Shown: positions 10,894-21,790, counted from the first letter of the stretch. The stretch: 64,000 bases of DNA from Ricordea florida (GCA_949710005.1 OX453272.1:43344657-43408656); one strand, 5' to 3'. A program made the numbers and translations. The notes: generated from the letters alone by a model not told the origin.

Positions 10894-11036
10894 TAGTTGT
10901 GGATCGCGACGTTTCGATCGCTTACTTCTGGTCTTCTTCAGACGATCGCTTACAAATGCTGTACGCACCACAACAAGTCGACGCTATCACCAAAAGAAGA
11001 TCGGCAGTAAGTGGTCGAAACGTCGGGATCCACAAC
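10894..11036. repeat. Imperfect inverted repeat with CTGAAGAAG...CGAAACGTC motif
   Basis: GTTGTGGATCGCGACGTTTC at the left faces GAAACGTCGGGATCCACAAC at the right. Read on the - strand, the left arm has CTGAAGAAGACC, then CGATCGAAACGTC. A related single arm is at about 54834-54875. Motifs of this form are common in Penelope-like retroelement repeats, but the origin here is inferred. Confidence 0.5.
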
Positions 11037-11889
11037 TTTACCAAATCATGACCAAGACGAAGAAGTCTATATAACAACAAATTTCTTCTTGTTCTTGTTT
11101 CTTCTAAGGAAGGAAATACATGAGTGGATCTAACATGAAACGCACTTAATAAAATAGTCCTTGCTCCAGGGATGAATTCGAAATATAGCTGTGGACCAAA
11201 TATAGAAGTGATTCATTGCATATAAATATTACCCCGGAAATAAAGTTGGAAACATATGCATTTTAAAACATTTGCAGAGGTGGGGTTTAACGAGTGTCGC
11301 ATCGTAAGTCGGACTCGTTTAGAGTCCTATAACTATAATAAATGTTGTACAACCAACAACTTCCGTTCTGTGTTGGTTCGAACCTGATATTTCCCGATTA
11401 TTTTTCTTCCGTTTTTAAAAATAGTCCACACTTCCTAAACGGCCAAAGATTAGGCGTTTGAGGACACTGGTTGCTGTACAAGTGTTATTTCACTTGTGTA
11501 AAGATAGTTTTAGTCTGAAAACATATTTAGTGCTGTAGGCGTTATATATAAACCACCGAAAACCATAGTCGGAAGTTAAGTTTCGATTTCTGTCCCCCAC
11601 AATACAATGGGTCCTGGTTCTCCACTTTGGGCCACACTTGTCAAATAACCTATGGTTAGCTTTTCTTAAAATACCCTTCCAACAGAATAAATTGTGAGTA
11701 CTTTACTGGGTCTTTGTTAAGCAGTAGGACAGGACTGTACTGTGGTACTGTTTATTTTATATTACTGTAAAGCGCGGTCCTAACTTAATCTGTATATCAA
11801 ACCATGCAGCGTGACCATTCCGGCTTTGGAACTGAACAGTCCTGTACTGTGGTACTGTTTGCTTTAATTTATCCATCTGTACATACATA

Positions 11890-11945
11890 AATTGTATATA
11901 TATATATAGTTATATATATATATATATAGTTTTATATATATTGTT
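11890..11945. repeat. TA-rich microsatellite
   Basis: Runs of TATATA broken by GTT, immediately left of the large palindrome. Confidence 0.75.
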
Positions 11946-11983
11946 ATACGGTGTAGTGAAGTCAAAAAGGAGGCATTGGTGTG

Positions 11984-12025
11984 CTGTAACTCTGAGTTTC
12001 ACGCCTTGTGGCGATCGTCAGACAG
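11984..12025 (-). ncRNA. Candidate minimal type I hammerhead ribozyme (- strand, mirror copy)
   Basis: The - strand of the left arm of the palindrome is identical across all hammerhead core positions to the + strand copy at 12044-12085. It has CTGACGA, a 4-bp stem II, GAAA, a 3-bp stem III and a 4-bp stem I. The cleavage point would lie between 11988 and 11987. Confidence 0.5.
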
Positions 12026-12043
12026 ACTTTTAATAATAAAAGT

Positions 12044-12085
12044 CTGTCTGACGATCGCCACAAGGCGTGAAACTCAGAGTTACAG
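12044..12085 (+). ncRNA. Candidate minimal type I hammerhead ribozyme (+ strand)
   Basis: The conserved core is present in order. CTGT is stem I 5' (12044-12047) and CTGACGA is core 1 (12048-12054). CGCC-ACAA-GGCG is stem II (12056-12067). GAAA is core 2 (12069-12072). ACT-CAG-AGT is a 3-bp stem III (12072-12080) and T12081 is the H17 position. ACAG is stem I 3' (12082-12085), complementary to CTGT. Predicted cleavage is after 12081. One U-U mismatch sits at the base of stem II (12055/12068), which may weaken activity. Confidence 0.55.
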
Positions 12086-12497
12086 CAAACCAATGCCTCC
12101 TTTTTGACTTCACTACAGCGTAGAAAAGCTCTGCTTTATAGCATCGAGCACTTTTTGCCAAGCAAGACTCCTCTTCAAGTAATTATATATAGTTATATAT
12201 ATGCATATCTATACCCAATATAGAGGTACATCTTTCGCAATATTTTCCTAAGACTGGTTTCAATAATCACCCCAAGTGATCTCTCAAGTGATCCTCATCA
12301 TCTCTAATTTCCATCACCTCAAGTTTTAGTTGTCATTCAAGTTAATAGATACAATGCCACCAAACGAAGTGTCTTACCTTGATGAGCTACATGTCGGTGC
12401 TGCTTACAAATCCATGCCTAGAGGAGAAACATTTTAAGAAACATTTTAAGCATTCATTTGAGAGCCATTAAATAGGTTATCTGTTAATAAGTTTGAT

Positions 12498-12499
<2 letters not shown>

Positions 12500-12529
<30 letters not shown>
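12500..12529. repeat. (AT)n microsatellite
   Basis: About 15 uninterrupted AT dinucleotides. Confidence 0.85.
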
Positions 12530-12531
<2 letters not shown>

Positions 12532-13650
12532 TAAATGCTGAGTTTTTGTAGTCTGGCTGGTAAAACATACGTCTGTTTAAAGGTCAAGGTTACATGTTTT
12601 TAGCAACTCTGATTGCAGTTAAATTGCATGAAAATTGTTTAAGTCCTGACCTTGAACAACAACGACAATTTCATTGGCCCATACTACGGAATTTTTATCG
12701 AGGTTCATATTGATATTGACGGCGTAGTATTTACTCATAAGTCTTTTGAACAAATTTATTTGGCGACGCTGGTTACAACGCAAAATTTCCCAAAAATGCT
12801 TAGAAATGTTACTTTTGTTGTAGAAATTGAATATTTTTGCATCGGACCAAATAAGAGTAGAGAGAAACAAAAAAACTTTTTGTTTTCTTTGAACAACTTT
12901 TGAGCAACATTCGTTACAAAAAGCAACCTTTGATTCTCTTTTTTTGAGCAACCTTTTTTAGAAATTTCGATCGGGCAACTTTTTGGGAAATCTCAAGCAT
13001 CTTGGGGAAAGTCCTAATTGTACTGTGATAAAAACAAGACTATAGGACCTTCATACATGCTCCAGGGGGACATGAGTCAAAGAGGACGTTTACGTTCACC
13101 GACTTAACCGAAAACCCCCTCCCCCGGAAAAATCCCCTAAACAAAAATAAAAATACAAGGCTTTTAATGTAAAACAAAGCCCGGTGCATTTTCGATCAAA
13201 TAAATGAACGCACCTATTATCATTTATTCTCTGTTACGTTCATGCCCCAAAGACTCCTAGGTATGTCAAACGAACCCCAAGAAAACCATCCTAAAATTTT
13301 CTGAACCCGTCAAAAATCCCAGCACCGCGAAATCAATCAAATCAAATCCCCGAAAATGATTTGCATAATTTAAATACTGCAGAGTACTTTCCCACTATGC
13401 CTCCCCTCCCCTCCCCTTCCCTACCTCACCTCCCCTTCCCTACCTCACCTCACTTCTCCCTTTCTGCGCTGTTCAGGAGTCAATCACTTGAAAATCATTT
13501 TTCCTCCAGTTTACCCATTTCTATGACGACGTACACCGAAAAAAAGGCAAAACGACGTGACTTAGTGTGACGGTGGTAATAAAATTAACATATACATGAC
13601 AGGAGTAGGTGTTTGTAGTATTCCGTTCACGTTGAGCGGTCAAGTGCCGC
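12530..13650. other. Intergenic, no gene recognised
   Basis: The only structure seen is a CCCTCCCCTTCC-rich pyrimidine tract at about 13397-13462. The 110-codon open frame on the - strand at 12619-12951 is Asn/Lys-rich and unrecognised, so I leave it uncalled. Confidence 0.4.
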
Positions 13651-13651
13651 T

Positions 13652-13662
13652 TCATACATACA

Positions 13663-13712
<50 letters not shown>

Positions 13713-13713
13713 G
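13652..13713. repeat. (CATA)n(TA)n compound microsatellite
   Basis: About nine CATA units run into about eleven TA units. Confidence 0.85.
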
Positions 13714-13916
13714 CTAAGTATATTTGGGATAATAGAAAGAAACAAACTTCTAAAAAGTCCGACAATTTTATAACGTTTCTTTCCTCAGATATACAAATAA
13801 GAAAGTTAAAACCTAAAAATTTTTTGTTTTTAACTTTTTTATTTTCGAAAATGTTATAAAATTGTCGGACCTTTGAGAAGTTTGTTTCTTTCTATTATCC
13901 CAAGTATACTTAGGTA
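13714..13916. repeat. Inverted repeat beside the microsatellite
   Basis: Arms at about 13717-13775 and 13848-13914 are reverse complements (GGATAATAGAAAGAAACAAA / TTTGTTTCTTTCTATTATCC; CCGACAATTTTATAAC / GTTATAAAATTGTCGG). The loop also contains AGTTAAAACCTAAAAA / TTTTTGTTTTTAACTT. It looks like a MITE with the microsatellite grown at one end. Confidence 0.7.
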
Positions 13917-15993
13917 CAATTTCTCGAAATGAAAGAACGTCGCATCCTTCACTGGATATACATTTTTAATGACCATTTAACGATTTTTAATAATTGTTCA
14001 GTCGCAAATGAGTGCAAAACAGAACGTAACAGTTTTCACAGATAAAATATTTGATTTATTTCGTGCACGTCTTTTTCTTGGGGGGTTTCAGAGTTTTAAA
14101 CATAAACGAAATGCTTGTCATTTGTGCATAGTAAGCTGAAAACGGCATACAACTTAAAGGAAACTACTTTTGACTCAAAAGATTTAAAGTTGTCAACTCA
14201 AGCTGGCAGAACCTCGCATTACACATAGAAATTAAAATGACATAAAAGAGAAAACTCGATCAAGACAATTAAGTTAAAACAGTTTTTTTCCCACGGCTTG
14301 TCTTGACCGTATAACGAGTGTGCTTTGGCAGGATTTGTTTGGAATTAAAGTCAAGGTTAAGTTCACATATTCTGGGATGATATCACGTTTGGAATCATGC
14401 ACGCTCGTATTCCCAGGTCTGCGCATCTGTGCAGGGCATGACATACCAGGTGATGCATGATGTTTATGCTGCATGAGACACGATGTATCACGCGAGACGT
14501 GCACTAACTCGCGAGTTTTTTTGCAATCAGATAATTTCTTTTCTGACCAAAACTGAATGTTAGCTAAAGATTTTCCCACCTACAGATTATTCCAACGCGA
14601 AACGTTAAGAAATCGTGTGTTCTAGAACGTCCGTGTCTCCCTGCTGTCCGCAACACTTTTAAGCCCCCGGAATATTAATATTAATAACCAAATTTATCCA
14701 CAGAGGTTAACATGCAGTTTCCGGACCCCAGAGTCACACAAGCCAACTACACAGCGGATGCATAAGCTAAAAAAAAAAACCAGATGCAATATCTAGGTTT
14801 AACAGAATTGGTTTTCATCGATTTTGGTGAATATTTTTGTATAAGAAAAATGGGAAATTCGAAGGCTCGGCTTTGGGTGTGTGTATTCCATTTCTGTGGA
14901 TCTCGTGTCAGGTGGGTTTCTCGTGACGGAGACACACGGAGAACACGCTTTCACGAGACGCCCTTTAGAGTCTGGGAAATAATCCAACTCAAAACACAAG
15001 CAGTACTCGACCGTCCTTGTTGCAGCTGTTAATAAGACTATTTATTGTGTATTATCTCCAGTGCTTTTCCACTGAAGAGTAAGAAACGACCCATGCGGGA
15101 TTTCCCCTCTTCGACTTAACCGGATGCTGAAGCTGTTACAATCAACAGCGGATATGTATACCTCTCGCCGCTATTGAACCTCATACACATATAGTGGTTA
15201 AAGCGTTCTTTGTCTAAATGAAAGACAACATATTTCAAACAAAGATTTATCCGATGAAAAAGGTTGTAGGTGGCATTTGCTCAGATGTACTTATCATTAA
15301 ATTATTATCTTTCTCTTTGCTGATTATCAGGTTCTTAAAATTCCAGCAAAATTGTGATTATTCTCTGAAATTTGCCGAATCAATTTAAATTAATTTTTTG
15401 ATTTGAACGTGTCCTGTTAAAACCAGATATGGATAAGAGCTGTCCGGCTATTCGACACTAATAAACGAGGCAAGGCACTCCTGCGAAAAGCTTGAATATC
15501 CACTTTTATTCACATCACAGGTGCGACTAACCGGATACCGATTAAAATTTGCTCTAGACGAAACTATAAATATTGCGGAATCAGTATTTTTGGGGGGGAA
15601 GAAAAGCTGACCAACTTTGATGTTACTAAAGAAGTACGAATAAGAAGGGGATTTCTCTCAATGGACGTAATTTCAAATTGTTTTATGTTAATCGGCGTCA
15701 AGGAAGTCGAACCTTAGAATACCCAATATTCTTTCTAATTATAGCATTCGAATACAATAGCCAGAATCGCAGTTTATAATGGAAATAGCTCATTCACGAG
15801 AAGCATGAAGTTTCATTTCAAATGACCCTTCGGAAGCATAACTCACTTCGCTGACCGACGACATATTTAGAATATACTTAAACACGTTTTGCTGTCTTAG
15901 TCGTGTTACGGAAACTCAAAGCTATTCGTTCCCTCAGCCATCGTTGTTGACATGTCACGTCTGGTAAAAACAAAACCTTTCTAGTAACTTCTC
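13917..15993. other. Intergenic, upstream of Mos
   Basis: Open frames of up to about 100 codons (14274-14579 on the - strand, 14784-15032 on the + strand) show no recognisable domain. I see no clear repeat. Confidence 0.4.
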
Positions 15994-16022
15994 ATTGGTC
16001 GAAGGATTATCTTTTCACCAAT
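15994..16022 (+). promoter_or_regulatory. Paired CCAAT boxes upstream of Mos
   Basis: ATTGG at 15994-15998 (CCAAT on the - strand) and CCAAT at 16018-16022 lie 24 bp apart and about 180-205 bp before the Mos ATG. Paired opposed CCAAT boxes are typical of NF-Y-type promoters. No TATA box is evident. This is inferred from motif and position only. Confidence 0.3.
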
Positions 16023-16200
16023 CAGATATCAGGTTTGTAGTGGTTTCGCGCCAGCCAAAGTTGCGAGAGAGAATACTTCATCGATTACTTCATAGCGCAT
16101 TGTCATATGAACGTCATCCACCAAAGACACAAGACTTGCTGCTGAGGAAAGTCCAGCTCGAAGATTGAATTTCTTGCACAAATATACACTGCATCCAGAT

Positions 16201-17226
16201 ATGCACGGGACTTCTAAAGGGAAGGACAGTTCGCGTATCCCTAGGGAAGGTTTTGGCTGCAGACATTGTATGTGTATGGCTTCAACGAATTTTTCGTGCA
16301 AATCGAACATGTTTGAACTGTGCAGAAGCACGAACGAAAGTAGCTGGACGTTCGCTGAAAAAATTACCAAAGATACTCTATTTAACTCCGTCTGCGAAAT
16401 CGGCCGGCCTTTAGGGGCTGGAGGATTTGGAACAGTTTATGTGGCAACCTTGGATGGCAGAAAACTCGCTGTCAAGAAAATGCACCGAAACGTGAGGAAT
16501 CCCCAAGCGATATACGAAAGTCTGCAAGCAGAGAAGCTTATTCTGCCTTTAAGACATCCTAATGTTGTAAGAACTCTGGCGGTTCTGGAGCGAGAAAACT
16601 TGCAAGATGGATGGATATTTATGGAGTTTGCAGGACATAGAACATTGCAAACTGTTATTGATGACGATAAAGAAAGTTTAGAAATCGCGAGGCGAGTTCG
16701 TTTCGCGCGGGACATTTCCTGTGCCCTAAAATTCATACACGAACAAAATATTGTGCATTTGGACTTAAAACCGGCGAATGTGATTCTTAATAGTCAAGAT
16801 ATCTGCAAACTGGGCGATTTTGGTTGTTGTCAGAGCGTAGAACTGGCTGGTAAGGATGCGCTTGTACTCCCCCCTAGCCCGTCTCCCAGCCCGAGAAGTT
16901 TGCTTACGGGAACTTTTGCTTACAGAGCTCCGGAGCTGCTCAAAGGAGATCTTCCTACTGTGAAAGCGGATATGTACTCACTTGGCATTTGCCTGTGGCA
17001 GATGCTAACACGAGAGCAACCTTATGGACTCGAGAGCCATTTTGTTGTTATTTTTGGGGTTGTTGCGTATCATTTGCGACCATCACTTGAAAACGTTTCA
17101 CAATCTAGTGAAAATTCTAGCTGTGCGTATATCGAACTCATGACGTCTTTGTGGCAAGCAAGTCCACTTGGAAGACCGAGTGCCGCGGAGGTTTTGGACT
17201 TTCTGAATCATATGAAAAGTACGTGA
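16201..17226 (+). CDS. MOS: Mos serine/threonine kinase, intronless, 341 aa
   Basis: Mos phosphorylates and activates MEK in oocytes and drives ERK-dependent meiotic arrest; this role extends to cnidarians. The frame has no intron. The first ATG is at 16201, giving 341 residues against about 346 in human. Further Mets at codons 24 and 26 are possible starts, and the frame upstream of 16201 has no ATG. Kinase landmarks: glycine loop LGAGGFGTV (71-79), Lys92, alpha-C Glu111, HLDLKPAN (186-193, the Mos-typical HLD variant of HRD), DFG (206-208), YRAPELLKG (241-249) and VVAYHLRPSL (287-296). All catalytic residues are present. The activation segment has a Pro/Ser insert, PPSPSPSPRS (224-233). The N-terminal 60 residues are Cys-rich and divergent. 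MAP3K4 follows about 3 kb downstream on the same strand. Cnidarians often have several Mos paralogues; which one this is cannot be told. Confidence 0.93.
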   Translation: MHGTSKGKDSSRIPREGFGCRHCMCMASTNFSCKSNMFELCRSTNESSWTFAEKITKDTLFNSVCEIGRPLGAGGFGTVYVATLDGRKLAVKKMHRNVRNPQAIYESLQAEKLILPLRHPNVVRTLAVLERENLQDGWIFMEFAGHRTLQTVIDDDKESLEIARRVRFARDISCALKFIHEQNIVHLDLKPANVILNSQDICKLGDFGCCQSVELAGKDALVLPPSPSPSPRSLLTGTFAYRAPELLKGDLPTVKADMYSLGICLWQMLTREQPYGLESHFVVIFGVVAYHLRPSLENVSQSSENSSCAYIELMTSLWQASPLGRPSAAEVLDFLNHMKST

Positions 17227-19387
17227 GCCGGGGAACCGGATTTTCCCGCTAAACTAATTCGCCAATGTAGCAACGATATTTTCCAAAAGTTTGTTGACAT
17301 CGGCGTTCAACTTAATGTTATATACGTGTTTGAAGTTATTTTACTCCTTCAATTATGTTTTCAAATTGTTATGTAAGTGAACAGGTTAATTCGTTTCCTT
17401 CACGGATGTTGTACCCAGAGGTCACCTTTTGACAGTTGCGTGTTCAAATTCCGTGTTTCGGTGTTGTATTTTTTTTTTCGGCTGCCAGGGCGACAGACAT
17501 TTGCATACATTCATATACAGTTTACTCCCAATATAAGACACTAAGATTATTTTTCCGCTTACGTTTGATGTATAATGCCATTAACGTAATCTCGCGAATT
17601 TTTTCCTATTATTTTAACATTAACTTACTCTTGCAAACGACGTTTTGATATTTCTGTCGCAAACACTTGAAAATCACTTCCGTGACGGAAACGGAGGTTC
17701 GAAAACGTATTTTTTGTACTTAAAATTAATTTAATGTATTCTTGACAAGCTTCCATGCAGATTTTCAACGAAGGAATTGTTTTATGAGGCTCCTAATGGA
17801 TCTGACCTAACGTTGTAGTGGATAATGCAGTAAATCGGGTCATTTTCTTAACAATGTAATGCATTTGCGCTTTCGATATGCCTAATACGCACTACACAAG
17901 AAATTCACAAATCATCATTTCAGGTGACTTGGCCAGCACTGCAGAATGCAATCTTTACTTCCGTGGGAATTATTTGCTTAAACCAAAATGGTGCTTATGT
18001 ATAGCTTGTTTTGGGAGACTCGATTACTACCATTCAAATACTAATTGTAAAATTTTAAAATTGTTATATTTTTTATTGTAAATAGTCGGATGGATCAGAG
18101 CTATGAATCTGTTCATTTGTATTTATACTTTGTACAAAAACATTAAGGTGGTTACAATGAGACAAAGAAAATAGTTGCCAACCTTTCCATAGTAGTTATA
18201 ATCACTTGGGTGGCTTGGAAAAATAGTAGATTGAATATGTAATTAGGAGCAAGTTATTAGTTATTTGACTTAGAGATATTATTTAAGTGCAACTGCAGGG
18301 AACAGTGTTAACTTATGTAAGTTGCCATATTCAAAGAAATGAAAAAAAAAAATAATGAATAATATGTCATATAGATGGATGAAATTTATACAAAATAAAT
18401 TGCTAAGGAAGTCGAAAGAAAGCTGCCTGAGAAGTTATTGTGTTCAAAAATGCAACAAAAAGTAAATGGGTGATGGCAGTAGCTTGAATCCAGTGGGTGG
18501 ATATTTGTCCACTGATTCAAGTTAAATTGGGATTTCAGAGTGTTTTATAAACATCAGGGTGGCTTGTGGTTTAAATACCATTTATAAAAAGTTTCAGAAA
18601 ATTCTGGTTGAAAAGTAAATGGAACACAAGTTTACTGGATGTTGTGGTGGAAATTTTCCGGGAGAAATGGGATGTACATGTAATGTTTGCTTTGAAGTCA
18701 TAATACCTTTGGATGTCAGTTCTTGATTTTCCGTGCAAACGGGAGTAGGTTTTGCGTAATAATCCCTAACAGAATTTCCAAACTTTGAATTTTGTTTGCC
18801 ATTAATTACCAAAACTGTTACAACTGACAGGTTTTCCCTTGTAAATGATAAACAACCCAGGAAGGGCAAAGGGTTGCAGAAAAAACTCCAAAGCCAAAAT
18901 TATGTCACTGAGATGGCAAAAACACAAACTGAACTGGCTGGTCCATGATTGAGAAAAAGTAGCCCGTTAATAACAACAAAGCAAATGACTACCAGAAGTG
19001 GAAGTAACAAGGTTAATAAGTGGGAAGCAAGCAAGCTTTCTAATAACATAATGGTTCATATACAAGGATGCCTTGACACGTTAAATACAAAACTAATAGA
19101 TTACAAACATCCCCATGTGTGGTTATATTAACTTGGCTCAAATAATCACTAGTTTTTGTTACGTTGATCAATATTTCAGTAGGTGCACTCTCTCTTCAAA
19201 GGGTGCAGGGGTAATTAACAGTGATGATAACTAACCCCAGCACCCTCGCTTACAATGATTCATTGGTGTTACAATTATATAAATATTATCGCAATAAATT
19301 ATCCAATTCTGATCACCTGATGCAAATTATCTCTGTCAGCGAACACTTCATGCACAAGTGACCCTATCACCTGAAGAAGAGCAGTTA
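17227..19387. other. Mos 3' flank and intergenic
   Basis: No gene is seen. The first AATAAA noticed downstream of Mos is near 18393, too far to assign confidently as its polyadenylation signal. Short unrecognised open frames occur at 17436-17648 and 18594-18869 (- strand). Confidence 0.4.
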
Positions 19388-19510
19388 GGCCCAGTTCAAA
19401 CGTCCAACTTTTCATGTACTGAACCTGATGCAAATGAAAAAAAATCTATTGGTTTCACTCATTTGTATTAGATTTGGCACATGTAAAGCTTGATGTTTGA
19501 ACTGGACCCA
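19388..19510. mobile_element. Palindromic MITE, copy 2
   Basis: Left end GGCCCAGTTCAAACGTC, right end GATGTTTGAACTGGACCC, shared core AAAATCTATTGGTTT. It is the same family as 9489-9609, with more decay between its arms. Confidence 0.7.
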
Positions 19511-19906
19511 AGTAATCAAATTTTGTGGTGCCAAAAAAGCTCCTATGAGCTGGCTCATCGATTATCGGTGAATAGGATGCATAGGAAACAGACAATTTTA
19601 TCTGTTATGTCTCTAATGCCTGCCAACATTTTCTGAGTCAAATACATGATTTGTATTGACATGACTGGGATTTCTGAAAATGATCCGAATTCTGAAGATT
19701 TCTTGAATATTGTAATTTTTCAATAAAATAAACTAAAAGGAAGCATTAAATTCTACACTCTTGAATTTTGGTCTAAATTCTAAAAGTCATTTTGTTCTAT
19801 AATTTTCTTGAATTTGCCAATGCTGTGACAATACTTAACCTTTATGGGATGATTTATCAGATTGGTTGAAGTTTTTGCCCCCCATAAACTGTTCATACTG
19901 TCCGCC

Positions 19907-20052
19907 AATCTTGATTTGAGAGACGACAATGGTCCGACTTTGAATTGTGGTAACGTTCGGGACAATACCTGGTCCAATATTGAAGAAATATTGGCCCTCA
20001 CAGGACCAGAAATGAAGGAATCTGATTAGCTGATTTTAGTTGTTGGCCCTCA
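19907..20052. repeat. Dispersed repeat close to the MAP3K4 start
   Basis: It matches 8134-8282 (GGGACAATACCTGGTCC, TTGAAGAAATATTGGCC, AGAAATGAAGGAATC). It ends about 210 bp before the MAP3K4 ATG and may form part of its upstream regulatory DNA. Confidence 0.5.
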
Positions 20053-20259
20053 GCCCTCTTGGGCCGCTCTTTTAATTAACAGCGACTATGTAGCAGGCGG
20101 CCTGGAGTTTGCCCAGAAGCTGTTATCTTCTGTTACACGAAACTTGAAGTTCGGATCCTCTGTGCTAATGACCCGCGGGAGCGGGAATTTTGCCTCCCAT
20201 ATCAGGTCGGCGGTAACATTGTAATGGGACTGGAGTCTACACACTAAAGGGAATCCAAA

Positions 20260-21790
20260 ATGGCGGAACGCTTAGAGGATAGTGCCGATGAATTTCAAAC
20301 CAAAACTGGCTCGCCTTGCGATGAAATCGACCTAGCAGACGTTTTTGAAAGTGAATGTAATGCAGAGGCTGAAAATTTGTATCTGGATGACCGGGGTTCT
20401 GGCTCAGAGGAAGTAGATTCTACATCCGAAAAAGAAGAACATATGGATAACGAGTTGTCCGATGGATTTCCTTACGGTTTAACGCCGCCCAGAAACGTTA
20501 GAAGGTTGAAAGAAAGAGTAAGGAAAGGAAAAGAAAAGGTTCAAGCGTTTTTGAAGAGTTCTTCTAATCGTGAATTTGTAATTCATGCGGCCGAGAAAGC
20601 TGAGCTAGACCGACGGAAAAAGAGAGGTTCTACACAACTAACAAACGAGCGAGCCTTCCAAAGAAAGCTTAAAAGAGGCAGCGTTGAGATTGGCTGTAAT
20701 CCTGAAGGCGGCTTTCATTTACTTGAGTCTTCAAAGTCTTTGGATATTCCAAGCATCAAAATTGAATCAACAAGTAGATTCATGTCCTTGGATTGCGTTT
20801 GCGAGGAATCTACCGAGACCAGCTCAAACTCAATCAGAAAGCCTGTTTCAAGGAGCCATCCTAAAGCTTCCCGTTCAGAATCGGACCCTGACAAAGCATA
20901 TTCCAAAATGCACCTTAGTCCTCACTGTCCCGAGACGAGAATGGAGTTCTATAGGACGTTCTCTTTATTGATAAAACTCGGGTCATTGGCTCACAAACAG
21001 CAGGAAAAACAAAGCAGTTCAGGGGGTGCTTTGGAGAGGCAGAGCTCAGAGGAAAACAAGAGATGGCAGGTGTTGTTTTCACAAGCTCTTTGGTTAGAAC
21101 TACAAGCTTGGCATGCAAATAGGACTATGGAAGAACAGGACCTTTATCTAATGCAAGCACGTACAAATGTTGAAGAGGTATTAGATAAAGTTATGAATTT
21201 CAAAGTGCAAGTGCAAAGTTATGAGCTGCAAGATGCCAGTGTTATTCAGGAACAAGAGTTAGAAACAAGGTACAAGAGCACCTTTGAGAGTAAACAGAAT
21301 GAAAAATTTCAGTCACTTTCTTATAAAAGTGCAGGTAATATTATCAGTGAATGTACAGAGGATGGTCTTTTAGAGACCACAGCATCAATTCAGAGTTCCA
21401 CAGTGTCTAACACAATGGAAAGAAGAACTGCCAAACAAGGACTCAGTTTAGATTTAAATCCTGGTACCGATGCCAGTTGCATAAAAAATAAAAAGGTTTT
21501 GGAAGAAGGAACATGCTCCAAGCTGAAAGCTGCTATTGAACAAGTCACAGCTTTGTTTGAAGAAATAGAAGCTGTTGAACAACTCTATCCAACTCGCCAA
21601 TCCCTTGGAGAGCAGAATGAGAAGTACACTTCACAGGAGTTTACTCAAAAATTTGAAACACTCTCACTTTGGTTGAATCTCACTAGAGAGCTGAACCACA
21701 AACTTTATTTAGTGGCAAAGTTTGTTGGTGTAGACATGTGTCAGGCAGATTTATGGAGGGACTGGATTGATGCTGGTCTTGGAAGAAAAG
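20260..21790 (+). CDS. MAP3K4: MAP3K4 exon 1: N-terminal region, 510 codons
   Basis: The first 70 residues are acidic and Ser/Glu-rich. A basic stretch follows ([17 protein letters not shown] near residue 80). From about residue 230 ([12 protein letters not shown]) the sequence matches the conserved MEKK4 N-terminal domain, including [13 protein letters not shown] near the end (human has CLWLNITKDLNQKL). The exon ends in phase 1 at AAAG|GTGAGG. If the donor were skipped the frame would read 22 more codons to a TGA at 21856. Confidence 0.9.

Larger units (their letters stand above)
9990..11165. repeat. Degenerate ~110-bp tandem repeat, interrupted by other elements
   Basis: Blocks sharing GAGTGGA or GGTGGA, AAAACGCACTCAATAAAG, a TTTGACCTTCT-like stretch and TTTCTT-TTCC are repeated at about 10040-10160, 10160-10340, 10340-10430 and, after an interruption of about 650 bp, at 11085-11160. 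The interruption holds a GTCACGCAACG hairpin and a second inverted repeat. It is an old, decayed satellite. Confidence 0.5.
11953..12116. mobile_element. 164-bp near-perfect palindrome with two hammerhead-like arms
   Basis: The left arm at about 11953-12032 and right arm at about 12037-12116 are reverse complements with one obvious mismatch (G/T at about 11981), around a 4-nt loop in TTTTAATAATAAAA. Each arm contains a hammerhead ribozyme-like sequence (separate features). AT-rich repeats flank both sides. Such ribozymes are known from Penelope-like elements and animal retrozymes; an inverted pair suggests a remnant of two head-to-head termini. Confidence 0.8.

Noticed and set aside
12619..12951. 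110-codon open frame on the - strand
   Set aside because: Asn/Lys/Phe-rich composition as expected from AT-rich non-coding DNA; no recognisable family.
16165..16200. N-terminal extension of Mos from a TTG
   Set aside because: The open frame continues upstream of 16201 but contains no ATG; a non-AUG start is not needed, and the length from 16201 fits the family.
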